Assembly (NCBI RefSeq): GCF_000143985.1
Contig: NC_014364.1
Location: 806,001-870,000 of the forward strand
DNA: 64,000 nt
Origin: Sediminispirochaeta smaragdinae DSM 11293
GTDB lineage: Bacteria; Spirochaetota; Spirochaetia; DSM-16054; Sediminispirochaetaceae
Reading direction: 5' to 3'
Shown: positions 1 to 8,340 of the stretch, one piece after another
Position numbering within the stretch: the first letter of the stretch is position 1
Layout: the number at the start of each line of letters is the position of its first letter
Translations under genes and position numbers: made by a program
The notes under the pieces: generated by a model
Seen by the model: only the letters and a program-made list of their open reading frames with translations
Database searches by the model: none
What the model was told of the DNA's origin: nothing

Positions 1-714
1 GGGACAGGTGGCGATATTGCCGCCTGGGTCGGCTACAACGAGGCAAAGCGCTGGTCCAAGCATCCCGAGAAGTTCGGCGATGGGGCTCCAGACGGCATTG
101 CCGCTCCGGAAGCCGCAAACAATGCCATAAGCGGCGGTGCCTTGATTCCCCTTCTAACCATGGGAATTCCCGGCGATGCCTGTACCGCAATTATGTTGGG
201 TGCCTTGATGATGCAGGGCATAAGCCCAGGGCCGTTACTGTTCACCGAACAAACCGAAAAGGTCTATCTCATCATCGTGGGATTGTTCTTTGCCAATGTT
301 TTCATGGCAATCATAGGCTTCAGCGGTATCAAGTTTTTCTCAAAGATTGTCAATGTTCCCAATCACCTGATGACCCCCATCATTTTCGTTTTCTGCTTTG
401 TCGGAACCTTCGCGATCAATCATAACATTAACGATGTCTACCTGATGATTATCTGCGGTATCCTTGGCTATTTCATCATCAAGATGGAATTTTCTATTCC
501 TCCCATCATTCTGGGACTGATCCTGGGCGCGACAATCGAGAACAATTACCGAAGGGCGATGGCCCTGTCCGATGGAAATGCATGGATATTTTTCCAGCGG
601 CCCATTTCCTGTGTTCTGCTGATCATCGGAATCATTTCTTTATTCTATCCTCTCTTTTTCCCCATCATCAAACGTAAACTGGCGGTGCGAAAGAGCCGCA
701 GGAGTAATGTGTAA
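1..714 (+). CDS. tctA: TctA-family permease of a tripartite tricarboxylate transporter (5' truncated by window)
   Basis: This is the C-terminal part (237 codons) of the large membrane subunit of a TTT (TctABC) transporter, a secondary importer of carboxylates or sugar acids. The reading frame is open from base 1. Visible are the conserved EAANNA and GIPGDA segments (around bases 109-180) and then alternating hydrophobic helices, ending in a basic tail. The tctB and tctC partners should lie just left of the window. The stop codon overlaps the start of the following HIT gene by one base (TAATG), so the two are translationally coupled. A complete paralogue lies at 50289-51782. Confidence 0.93.
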   Translation, partial: GTGGDIAAWVGYNEAKRWSKHPEKFGDGAPDGIAAPEAANNAISGGALIPLLTMGIPGDACTAIMLGALMMQGISPGPLLFTEQTEKVYLIIVGLFFANVFMAIIGFSGIKFFSKIVNVPNHLMTPIIFVFCFVGTFAINHNINDVYLMIICGILGYFIIKMEFSIPPIILGLILGATIENNYRRAMALSDGNAWIFFQRPISCVLLIIGIISLFYPLFFPIIKRKLAVRKSRRSNV

Positions 715-1145
715 TGGATACGAAAGCTGTGGATCAATGCATCTGGTGTGACAGGGACGAGGCTCTGGAGAAAGTTGTCAGGGAGATCGCAAGTTTTCCG
801 ACGGGAACGCTCTATCTGCATCGTGACCAAACACACCGCGGAAGGTGCATCTTCGCTTACAAGGAACACCTACGGAAAATAACGGAGCTTTCACGTGAAC
901 AGTACATGGCGTTGATGGGAGATATTCATACTTCCGTTTCTGCCATCACCAAGGCCTTGAGCCCGGATAAAGTGAACATTCTCATTCTTGGGGACAGCTC
1001 CGAACACATGCACATTCACCTTTGCCCGAAATATCGGGATGGGAAGCAATGGGGTGTTCCCTTTGTCGTGGATGAGGCAAAACCGTTGCTGCTTGACGAT
1101 GCAGCTCTACACATACTTGTCGATCGAATGAAGGAGTATATCTAA
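714..1145 (+). CDS. HIT (histidine triad) family protein
   Basis: A 143-aa protein with the HIT signature H98-x-H100-x-H102 (HMHIHLCPKY), the phosphate-binding and nucleophile site of nucleotidyl hydrolases and transferases. An N-terminal CxxC (Cys9, Cys12) could bind zinc, as in some HIT proteins. The gene starts on the ATG that overlaps the TctA stop codon and lies 3 bases before a 2-hydroxyacid dehydrogenase, so it is inside a catabolic operon. HIT proteins usually hydrolyse nucleoside phosphoramidates or dinucleoside polyphosphates; a nucleotidyl-transferase or hydrolase step in this operon is possible but the substrate cannot be read from the sequence. Confidence 0.85.
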   Translation: MDTKAVDQCIWCDRDEALEKVVREIASFPTGTLYLHRDQTHRGRCIFAYKEHLRKITELSREQYMALMGDIHTSVSAITKALSPDKVNILILGDSSEHMHIHLCPKYRDGKQWGVPFVVDEAKPLLLDDAALHILVDRMKEYI

Positions 1146-1148
1146 ATT

Positions 1149-2108
1149 ATGGGGAAAATACTGATAACGGCATCTCACTATGCGCAATTGTGTGCACCTG
1201 CAAAGGAGATGCTTGAAAAAGCGAGACATACGGTTGTTCTCAATAAGAGTGACATGCCCTATTATTCTTTCGAGCAGCTACGACCTTTGGTGGCGGATAT
1301 TGATGCTGCGATTATCGGAATGGATCGATGGGATGAGGAAATTTTTGCTCTTGCTCCGAGGCTCAAGGCTATAGCCCGCTTTGGTGTCGGAATCGATAAT
1401 ATCGATCTGAGCGCAGCCCGGCAGCGAGGCATCAAGGTAACCAACGCTCTCGGCATGAACGCCAATGCAGTGGCGGAGCTTGCCGTTGGGTACATATTTG
1501 ACATGGTAAGGAATACCATTCGCCTCAATGCTGATCTCAGCAAGGGGGTTTGGAGTCGGGCAGTGGGACACGATCTCAAGGGGAAAACCGTTGGCTTGCT
1601 TGGTTTTGGGGATATTGCCCGCCGTGTCGCAAAAAAATTGTCGGGATTTGAGGTGAGGATTCTTGCGTGCGATCTGTTTCCGAACAGGGAGGCGGCAGCG
1701 GCGCTGGGCGTTACCCTTGTGGATGAAAAGACCCTTCTTGCGGAAAGCGACATTGTCAGTATCCATATTCCCAGTACCAGGGAGACCCGCCATTATATGA
1801 ATAGGGATACGTTTGCCCAGATGCGAAAGGGGGCCTATTTCATCAATACCGCGCGAGGTGCTTTGGTCGATAGCGAAGCATTGTGCGATTCCATTGAGGC
1901 CGGGCACCTCGGTGGGGCTGCTCTTGATGTTTTTGAGACGGAGCCCCTGCCGAAGGAGAGCCGGCTTATTGCCATGGATAAGATTATTTGTACGCCCCAT
2001 ACAGGGGCCGAAACCTTTGAGACCTACACCGCGGTAAGTCTCTGTACGGCACAAGCCGTCATCGATGTTCTGAATGGAAAAGAACCTCAAAACTGGGTAA
2101 ATACATGA
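1149..2108 (+). CDS. D-isomer-specific 2-hydroxyacid dehydrogenase (phosphoglycerate dehydrogenase-like)
   Basis: A 319-aa NAD(P)-dependent dehydrogenase that interconverts a D-2-hydroxy acid and its 2-keto acid in the cytoplasm. The Rossmann motif GFGDIA is at residues 152-157, and the catalytic Arg236 (NTARG), Glu265 (ETEP) and His284 (TPHTG) of the family are all present. The length is that of the short forms without an ACT regulatory domain, so a catabolic rather than serine-biosynthetic role is likely. It follows the TctA and HIT genes with a 3-base gap, which suggests that the acid imported by the transporter, or a product of it, is oxidised or reduced here. The substrate is not determined. 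Confidence 0.9.
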   Translation: MGKILITASHYAQLCAPAKEMLEKARHTVVLNKSDMPYYSFEQLRPLVADIDAAIIGMDRWDEEIFALAPRLKAIARFGVGIDNIDLSAARQRGIKVTNALGMNANAVAELAVGYIFDMVRNTIRLNADLSKGVWSRAVGHDLKGKTVGLLGFGDIARRVAKKLSGFEVRILACDLFPNREAAAALGVTLVDEKTLLAESDIVSIHIPSTRETRHYMNRDTFAQMRKGAYFINTARGALVDSEALCDSIEAGHLGGAALDVFETEPLPKESRLIAMDKIICTPHTGAETFETYTAVSLCTAQAVIDVLNGKEPQNWVNT

Positions 2109-2163
2109 TGACGAAATTCCCGTAGGGTATATGTTTCGTCCGCCGCCGTTAAAAATCGATGAT

Positions 2164-2195
2164 CGGGTGCTGAATGGGAAGCCTTTCAGCACCCG
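2164..2195 (+). terminator. Stem-loop after the 2-hydroxyacid dehydrogenase gene
   Basis: An 11-bp perfect stem CGGGTGCTGAA / TTCAGCACCCG with a 10-base loop lies 55 bases after the dehydrogenase stop codon. No run of T follows, so it may stabilise or process the mRNA rather than act as a strong intrinsic terminator. Confidence 0.6.
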
Positions 2196-2285
2196 AAATG
2201 CTTCCTTAAGAGTCTGCTATAGATGTATACGTTCTGATTGCATCTCATATTTGTTGTAGGTTACAATAGGGTCCAAAAGGGGGGG

Positions 2286-3248
2286 ATGTTTTTGGTTACA
2301 CTCAAAGATGTTGCGGCGCGCGCTGGAGTAAGCATTGCAACGGCATCGCGAGTGATCAACGGAAATCAAAACGTTACGGAAGCTTCCCGTGAGCGTGTTC
2401 TGAAAGCTATTCAGGATTTGGGGTACTACTCAAATGAGGTTGCCAGAGGATTACGGCAGGAGTACCTGAAAATCATCGCCGTTACCCTTCCTACCATCGC
2501 TAACCTTTTTTTTGCCGAAATGCTCCAAGGCATTGATGATGTAACCACCATTGCAGGCTATAGTATCCTCTTTAACGATACGACGAAAAATGACGAGGTG
2601 GAACGACAATGCCTGAGGAATATCAGGAGTATGGGTATTGCCGGCAGCATTGTTTTTCATCTTGATGTTATGGACAACATGTTGATACAACTTTGTGATG
2701 CCAATTTTCCGTGTCTGATCATTGGGGACACGGTGCAGGAGACGGTCGGAAAGGTTTCCTTTGTCCAATACGATGTGAAGGCCTTGGCCCAGTCGGCTTT
2801 CTTGCATCTCGCTCAATTTCAGCCGAACGATATCTGGTTTTTTTCCTCGCTGTTTAACGGAAACATCTACCTGGATGAGGCTTTAATTGCCCAATGCCCT
2901 GCAAAGCTTCATTTGATGCTGACTACCGACGATCCCAAGGATGCAGAGCGGATGTGTCGAAAATATGATATACACGGGCAGGGACACGCATTTGTATCTG
3001 TCAACGATTTTCAGGCTTTGGGTATCCTGAACTATCTGAGAAATCGGGGCGAGCCGATGCATCTTGTCAGTTTCGGTAATACCTCTCTTGCCCAGAATTT
3101 ATCACCCCAGATAACCTCCGTTGCTCCTTCCGGATATCAGATCGGCGTTGCCGTGGCAAAGATGATTCTTGCGGAAATAGAGGGGCAGGCCGTCGATGAA
3201 TCGTTATCCACATTACTTACCCCGGTTCTGATCCCCCGGGAGACCTAA
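2286..3248 (+). CDS. LacI-family transcriptional regulator
   Basis: A LacI/GalR repressor with the N-terminal helix-turn-helix (VTLKDVAARAGVSIATASRV), a hinge, and a periplasmic-binding-protein fold for effector sensing. The ATG at 2286 abuts a purine-rich AAAAGGGGGGG tract; the TTG at 2292 (reading LVTLKDVAA) has better Shine-Dalgarno spacing and may be the true start. An upstream in-frame start at 2238 has no ribosome-binding site and adds residues foreign to the family. The effector domain looks complete (about 320 aa in total). It lies 3 bases before a PfkB-like gene, and it probably controls the TctA/HIT/dehydrogenase operon or the PfkB-like gene. Confidence 0.9.
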   Translation: MFLVTLKDVAARAGVSIATASRVINGNQNVTEASRERVLKAIQDLGYYSNEVARGLRQEYLKIIAVTLPTIANLFFAEMLQGIDDVTTIAGYSILFNDTTKNDEVERQCLRNIRSMGIAGSIVFHLDVMDNMLIQLCDANFPCLIIGDTVQETVGKVSFVQYDVKALAQSAFLHLAQFQPNDIWFFSSLFNGNIYLDEALIAQCPAKLHLMLTTDDPKDAERMCRKYDIHGQGHAFVSVNDFQALGILNYLRNRGEPMHLVSFGNTSLAQNLSPQITSVAPSGYQIGVAVAKMILAEIEGQAVDESLSTLLTPVLIPRET

Positions 3249-3251
3249 AAG

Positions 3252-4157
3252 ATGAAGGCCGAAGCCCTTTTCTTTGGTGTACTTAATATCGATATGGTCC
3301 TGGAGGCTGGTAGGCACGTCATTGGGAACAAGATTATGGGGGAACGAGTGTCGACCCATGCCGGTGGCTATGGGTGCACCCAAAGCTTTGGTTGTTCCCG
3401 GTGCGGTATACCTTCCGCCGTGATGGGAAAAATCGGGGATGATGCCTTCGGCCGCGACATCATCGAAACCGTCCGGGAAGAAGGGGTCGATTACAGCTTG
3501 GTTCAAGTGGTAGCCAACGAAAAAACAGGACTGTCCACTATCATCGTCCGTGCCGATGAGCCCAATATGTATTTGGACTTTCTCGGTGCCAACTTTACTT
3601 TAAATAGCCAGTATATTGCAAGTTGTGAAGAGCAGATTAAGCAGTGTGGTTTTATAGGAGCCCATCTCGGAGTGGCTACCGTACAGCCTTCCCTTACGCT
3701 TTTGGAATTGGCCGAACGTCATCGTATTCCCACGGCAATCAATTTTTCCACGGTCGACATTCCCGAAAACGTGTTTTCAACAAAACCCGATTTCTTAATT
3801 TTGTCTTGTAACACGGCAAGCCTTTTGTGCGGATTCCCGGTGGATAATCTGAAAGGGGCAAGGATTGCGACGACCCTCCTCCTTTCTCAGGTAAAACAGG
3901 CGATTGTCTTTCAGATGGAAAATCTTGGAACGATCGTGGCTACCAGCCATTCCTGGGATATTATCGACCCTTGTCCCGAGCGAAAGATTATTGACCCGTC
4001 GGGTATGTCTGATTTCTTTACAGGAGTCTTTATTGCCCAAATGATCAAGGGGCACGGACTTTTGGATAGTGCAGCTAAGGCTCATGATGCCGCCATGACC
4101 TGTGCTCAGCGCATCGGCGTCTATGAATCATTGCCGACCAAAGAGGAATTGCTGTGA
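3252..4157 (+). CDS. PfkB-family carbohydrate kinase-like protein with altered motifs
   Basis: A 301-aa protein of the ribokinase/PfkB fold. The N-terminal region has the GG signature area, but the usual GGKGxNxA reads GGYGCTQS. The C-terminal anion-hole motif, usually D-T-x-GAGD, reads DPSGMSDFF, keeping only the catalytic aspartate and first glycine. Both changes fall where sugar and phosphate bind, so it may use an unusual substrate or have lost kinase activity. It sits between two LacI genes: 3 bases after the first, and its stop overlaps the GTG start of the second (GTGA), so all three are co-translated. Confidence 0.85.
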   Translation: MKAEALFFGVLNIDMVLEAGRHVIGNKIMGERVSTHAGGYGCTQSFGCSRCGIPSAVMGKIGDDAFGRDIIETVREEGVDYSLVQVVANEKTGLSTIIVRADEPNMYLDFLGANFTLNSQYIASCEEQIKQCGFIGAHLGVATVQPSLTLLELAERHRIPTAINFSTVDIPENVFSTKPDFLILSCNTASLLCGFPVDNLKGARIATTLLLSQVKQAIVFQMENLGTIVATSHSWDIIDPCPERKIIDPSGMSDFFTGVFIAQMIKGHGLLDSAAKAHDAAMTCAQRIGVYESLPTKEELL

Positions 4158-5119
4158 AAAAAAAGACGCTTAAGGAAATTGCATCGATCGCCCATGTCTC
4201 CCCTGCAACGGTATCCTTGGTACTTAACAACAAAACGGGAGTTGGAGAGGAAAAACGTAAGGCTATCCGGGAGCTGCTGGAGGCCAATGGTTATCCTACT
4301 GAGACGAGCAAGACGATCTTGTTTCTCAAGTACCGATACCATTGCAAATTAGTTGAGGAAAATCAGGGATCGGTTGCATCGATCTTCGAATACATCGTAC
4401 AAGAATGCAAGGTCCATGGATACCGGGTTACCATGATCGCCTGTGATCATGCCTTGGAAGAAACCTTGCAAGAGCTTGATATGGCCTCTTTCTGTGGGGT
4501 GATCGTCTTAGGGACAGAACTGCAGCCTGAGCAGTATTCACTTCTCGACATGATTGAGGCTCCTTATCTTGTTCTGGATAACAACATGAAGGGACATGTC
4601 TGCAGTACGGTAGGTATCGACAATGAAGAGGGAGTTCGGAGTGCCCTTTCCCTCTGCAATGAAGCGGAAATTGCCTATCTCAAAAGTAGTTCCTGGACGG
4701 CCAATTTCCAGGAGCGAAGTGATGCACTCTTCTCGGCAGCTGCTGAAATGGGGCTATCGGTAAAAACGCTTTTACTTGAACCGACCCTGCTTGGAGCCTA
4801 TGAATCGATCAAGAGGCTCATGCCCTTTCAGTTGCCGAGGTTTGCATGTGCCGATAATGATATTATCGCTCTTGGTGCCATGAAGGCACTGCTGGAGGCA
4901 GGCTATGATATCCCCGGCGATTGCTCTGTTGTCGGATTTGACGATGTTCCCTTTGCAGCGATACATGTGCCGTCCCTTACTACCGTGCGGGTTCCCAAAA
5001 GCATGATGGGGATACAGGCTGTCGACCAGATACTCAAATGTATTGCAGATGCCGATTATCGCTATCTGAAGTCGCGAATTTCCGGACAATTGGTTATTCG
5101 CGAAAGTACGAGAGCCTGA
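4154..5119 (+). CDS. LacI-family transcriptional regulator
   Basis: A second LacI/GalR regulator of 321 aa starting at a GTG that overlaps the preceding stop codon by 4 bases. The DNA-binding head reads TLKEIASIAHVSPATVSLVL. The effector domain follows, with the usual C-terminal GFDDVPFAA region and the closing IRES. The linker after the head (around residues 50-65) is unlike the usual hinge helix. Two LacI regulators flanking a PfkB-like protein suggests the locus senses two signals or regulates two targets; which promoters they bind is not evident here. Confidence 0.88.
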   Translation: MKKKTLKEIASIAHVSPATVSLVLNNKTGVGEEKRKAIRELLEANGYPTETSKTILFLKYRYHCKLVEENQGSVASIFEYIVQECKVHGYRVTMIACDHALEETLQELDMASFCGVIVLGTELQPEQYSLLDMIEAPYLVLDNNMKGHVCSTVGIDNEEGVRSALSLCNEAEIAYLKSSSWTANFQERSDALFSAAAEMGLSVKTLLLEPTLLGAYESIKRLMPFQLPRFACADNDIIALGAMKALLEAGYDIPGDCSVVGFDDVPFAAIHVPSLTTVRVPKSMMGIQAVDQILKCIADADYRYLKSRISGQLVIRESTRA

Positions 5120-5120
5120 A

Positions 5121-5261
5121 ACCACCAGGATTCGGAACACTATCACCGCGTTAGGGAGACGGAGGGCGTCGGCGGTCCGAGGCGGGGAGCCGAGGACGGG
5201 AGCGAAGCGTATCCCGGAGTCGACTGGCCCGTGCACTCAGGTGCACGGGCAACGCCCAGAA
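5121..5261. repeat. Long intergenic repeat, copy A
   Basis: About 141 bp, nearly identical to 11810-11949 (one indel and two substitutions by eye). It begins with ACCACCAGGATTC and (G)GAACACTA and then continues as a GC-rich body. The body contains a perfect 10-bp stem with a TCAG loop (5227-5236 / 5241-5250) and the sequence GCGAAGC within CGGGA...TCCCG, which is a potential tight hairpin. It fills the gap between convergent genes (LacI at 4154-5119 and a permease at 5273-6109). No protein is encoded with confidence. Shorter relatives of its first 21 bases are at 31409, 31538 and 62824. Confidence 0.85.
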
Positions 5262-5272
5262 AAAGAATTCGA

Positions 5273-6109
5273 TTATTCTTTTAATGCCCCTGCTGTTATT
5301 CCTGAGATTACATAGTGTTGCAAGAAGATGTAGAGCAGGATAATGGGAGCCGTCATTAAGGTTGCGCCCATGGCGATCAGGGGGGTATTGCCGACATACT
5401 TGCCCTGGAAGAAGGCCATACCGACGGGCAGGGTCCTGAGTGCTTCTTTGCTGATAATCACCAGGGTTAGAAGAAATTCATTCCAGGTCCAGGTAAAGAA
5501 GAATACGATGAGCGTAATGACGGATGGTCCTATCATTGGGGTTATGATCTTCCACAGCACCTGCGAGGTTCCTGCACCGTCGATTTCGGCAGCCTCGATG
5601 AGCGATTTTGGGATCTCTTTCAAGGTTCCCCGCATGAAAAAGGTTCCGAATGGAATGCCCATGGCAATTTGGGGGAGGATCAAGCCGGGAAGGGTATTGA
5701 GTAATCCCATTCCCTTGAGGTGGTGATAGAGTTGGATGACCACTACTTCCATTGGGATGGTCATACCGAAGAGGACGATGCCCCACAGAAGGGTTTTTCC
5801 GGGGAAACGAAAGTAGGCAAAGGCATATGCATTTGTCAGTGACAGCATGATCGAAAACAGCACTACGGGAATGACGACAAGAACACTGTTTTTGTAATAG
5901 ATACCGAAATGTCCTTGCTCCCAGGTTTTCGCAATATTTTCCCAATGCATCTGCTGGGGAGGACCGAATACATTATGCACCAGTTCCGCTTTGGTTTTGA
6001 ATGCGGCACTCCAGATCAATGAGAACGGAGCACAGGCAATGATCAAAAAGAGTGCTAAGATCAGAAAACAGATGATGCGGGAGACGGGAATTCTATGGTG
6101 TTTATTCAT
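5273..6109 (-). CDS. CUT1 sugar ABC transporter permease (MalG type)
   Basis: A 278-aa inner-membrane permease with six predicted helices and the EAA loop (EAAEIDGAGTSQVLWKIITP region) that contacts the ATPase. It is the last gene of the minus-strand operon binding protein - PfkB - GH4 - permease - permease, and its start overlaps the upstream permease by 8 bases. It pairs with the 6102-6992 subunit. No ATPase gene is present in this operon, as is common for CUT1 systems that share one MsiK-like ATPase. Confidence 0.93.
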   Translation of the reverse strand: MNKHHRIPVSRIICFLILALFLIIACAPFSLIWSAAFKTKAELVHNVFGPPQQMHWENIAKTWEQGHFGIYYKNSVLVVIPVVLFSIMLSLTNAYAFAYFRFPGKTLLWGIVLFGMTIPMEVVVIQLYHHLKGMGLLNTLPGLILPQIAMGIPFGTFFMRGTLKEIPKSLIEAAEIDGAGTSQVLWKIITPMIGPSVITLIVFFFTWTWNEFLLTLVIISKEALRTLPVGMAFFQGKYVGNTPLIAMGATLMTAPIILLYIFLQHYVISGITAGALKE

Positions 6110-6992
6110 CGCTGTGCTTCCTTCTTAATGTGGTCATGCCAAAAGAAATTCCATAGATGATGAGTGCAAGTGTCACGGCAAGTGCTGCGGCGTAGCCGTA
6201 CCGGTTGTATTGGAATGCATTCTTGAAAACATAGAGGGAGATAACATTGGTTGCATATCCCGGCCCGCCTTTTGTCATCACATAAACGAGATCGAAGGTC
6301 TTAAGCGAGTTGATAAAAAGAAAAATCGTTACAACGGAAATTTCGTGGTTCAGCGACGGAAGGGCGATATACCAGAATTTATGCAGTGTATTTCCTCCGT
6401 CGATGGATATCGCCTCATAAAGGGAGTGAGAGATTTTGCTGTACCCTGCCAAAAAGATGACCATCGCAAAGCCGTGGAATACCCAGGTTCCTGATATACC
6501 GACGGCTGTTAGGGCGGTAGCGCTGTCGCCCAGCCAGGCTTTCGTCATATCCGCAAGGCCAATGCCCCGCAGAAATGTGTTTATGACGCCGAATGAGGGA
6601 TTGTAGATCCATCTCCAGATGACTCCGACAACAACGAGGGAAAGAATGTAGGGCATGAACAAAACCACTTCAAAGAGTTTACGTATTTTGTATCGATTAA
6701 GTTCGATGATCGATGCCAGCACCAGGCCGATGAGCGTGGGCAATACCATGATAAAAACGACTAATACCAGATTGTTTACCAGCGACCGATAAAAGATGGG
6801 ATCGGAAAAAAGTGTTATGAAATTTTTTATGCCCACACATACTTTCGGCTGCAGTCCGTTCCAGGAAAAAAAGCTTAACTGGAGGGTCTGAAGCACGGGA
6901 ATAAACAAAAACAGGCAATAGATGAAACATCCGGGGAGGAGATAGAGATAGCCGCGAAGGGGTGAATCATACAGGGATCTGTGTTCACTCAT
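6102..6992 (-). CDS. CUT1 sugar ABC transporter permease (MalF type)
   Basis: A permease of about 296 aa, the MalF-like partner of the preceding subunit. It has an N-terminal helix, then five more, with an EAISIDGGNTLHKFWYIALP coupling loop. Three tandem ATG codons (6998, 6995, 6992) are possible starts; the third is best spaced (8 bases) from the Shine-Dalgarno AGGAAG. The start overlaps the end of the GH4 gene, so translation is coupled. The imported sugar is probably a glycoside handled by that GH4 enzyme. Confidence 0.92.
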   Translation of the reverse strand: MSEHRSLYDSPLRGYLYLLPGCFIYCLFLFIPVLQTLQLSFFSWNGLQPKVCVGIKNFITLFSDPIFYRSLVNNLVLVVFIMVLPTLIGLVLASIIELNRYKIRKLFEVVLFMPYILSLVVVGVIWRWIYNPSFGVINTFLRGIGLADMTKAWLGDSATALTAVGISGTWVFHGFAMVIFLAGYSKISHSLYEAISIDGGNTLHKFWYIALPSLNHEISVVTIFLFINSLKTFDLVYVMTKGGPGYATNVISLYVFKNAFQYNRYGYAAALAVTLALIIYGISFGMTTLRRKHSDE

Positions 6993-8340
6993 CATCACTT
7001 CCTATAGATGCAAAGCGCTTGTTCAGGTCGTCAATGATCTGCGGAACAAGATGCTTGGCGACCACGGGATTCTCTTCGAGGGCCGCGATTTGGGATTCCC
7101 GATCTCTCTTCCCTGCGGCGGCGATGGTAAGCCGCTCGAATTTCTTGACCTGCTTGATGAGATCGGTGGCACATGCGGGCAGTTCGGTCGTTGCTTCCGT
7201 TGCATGGCATTGGCCGTTTTTGCATAGGCACGAAGTCTCGATGACATCGCTATCTGTAAGATAGGGAAGGGTGCCCCTGTTTGCGACATTCACAATCAGC
7301 TGCTTGCCTTGGTTTGTATCAACCAGGGCTTCGACAAGGTTGAATGCGACCGCATCATATCCCCACAATCCCGTGTGGGTGAGGATGTCGAAGCGTGGTG
7401 CTTCTTTTCGTGCATACCCGGTTTCCTGTGTCATATACGATCCGTCCCGCTGTTGAATATAGCGGTTATACACATCGATAGGGTTTGTGTCTGGAGCAGA
7501 TAGTGCTTCATAGTACTGTTTATTCAGCGTATGAATGACCTGTCCGCGTGTCTGTTTTACCCCGGCCATTTTTTTTGTGATGGTTTCGTGATAGAGATAA
7601 TAGTAGAGATACTCGTTCGGCAGTATGTGGTAGGTTTGTATGTGATCGACCAGATCTTGATAAAATGGTTCCTGTGCGACAAACTCCTTTAAGCGTTCAT
7701 GAACGAGCTCTTCCATTACCTCTTTCCCGTCTACCTTTACCGAGGTGACCCATCCGAGGTGGTTTAGTCCCGTATAGTGGGTTGTGATATGATCCTTGGA
7801 CACTCCGTATAGGGTTCCGACGAATTTATCAATCATGATAGGTGCATCGCAGATGCCGATGACCTTTTTGTGATTGCTGTTTTCCAGAATGGCCTGCGTG
7901 ATCATTCCCGAGGGGTTGGTAAAATTGATGATCCATGCCTTGGGGTTTATGCGGTGGAGGATGTTTGCCTGCGCCACAACAACGGGAATGGTTCGGTAGG
8001 CCATGGAGAATCCGCCGATTCCGACGGTTTCTTGCGGGAGTTGCCCGAACTTTAGGGCTGTCGTTTCATCGGCAATCCTGCTCTCGTCTCCTCCCACCCG
8101 AATGGACGAGAAGACAAAATCGGCGTGCTCCACGGCTTCCTGATAGGAGGATGCGATTGTTAGCTTCAGCCCTTGGCCCGATGCCGCAATGATCGCCTCT
8201 ATTACCCGTGCATTGAGCTCTAATCGCTGCTGCTTGTTATCGTAGAGATAGAGATGTTCAAGCTTCATGTTTCGGGAAAGCAGCCCGCGTATTAATAAAG
8301 GTGTTCTCGGGCTTCCTGCCCCTATTACGGCAAGGATCAT
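6985..8340 (-). CDS. Glycoside hydrolase family 4 (6-phospho-beta-glucosidase-like)
   Basis: A 451-aa GH4 enzyme. This family cleaves glycosides by an NAD- and Mn2+-dependent redox-elimination mechanism. The N-terminal dinucleotide fold reads VIGAGSPRTP; the metal-site segments GICDAP (Cys ligand) and GLNHLGW (His ligand) are present. The GICDxP form resembles phospho-beta-glucosidases more than MelA-type enzymes. The start codon overlaps the PfkB stop (ATGA). Substrates of this subgroup are often 6-phosphorylated, yet the transporter here is ABC, not PTS. The PfkB kinase encoded just upstream could supply the phosphate; this is an inference. Confidence 0.92.
   Translation of the reverse strand: MILAVIGAGSPRTPLLIRGLLSRNMKLEHLYLYDNKQQRLELNARVIEAIIAASGQGLKLTIASSYQEAVEHADFVFSSIRVGGDESRIADETTALKFGQLPQETVGIGGFSMAYRTIPVVVAQANILHRINPKAWIINFTNPSGMITQAILENSNHKKVIGICDAPIMIDKFVGTLYGVSKDHITTHYTGLNHLGWVTSVKVDGKEVMEELVHERLKEFVAQEPFYQDLVDHIQTYHILPNEYLYYYLYHETITKKMAGVKQTRGQVIHTLNKQYYEALSAPDTNPIDVYNRYIQQRDGSYMTQETGYARKEAPRFDILTHTGLWGYDAVAFNLVEALVDTNQGKQLIVNVANRGTLPYLTDSDVIETSCLCKNGQCHATEATTELPACATDLIKQVKKFERLTIAAAGKRDRESQIAALEENPVVAKHLVPQIIDDLNKRFASIGSDDE

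Noticed and set aside
1278-2192. 304-codon open frame on the minus strand
   Set aside because: It is antisense to a clear dehydrogenase with all catalytic residues; its translation shows no recognisable domain.
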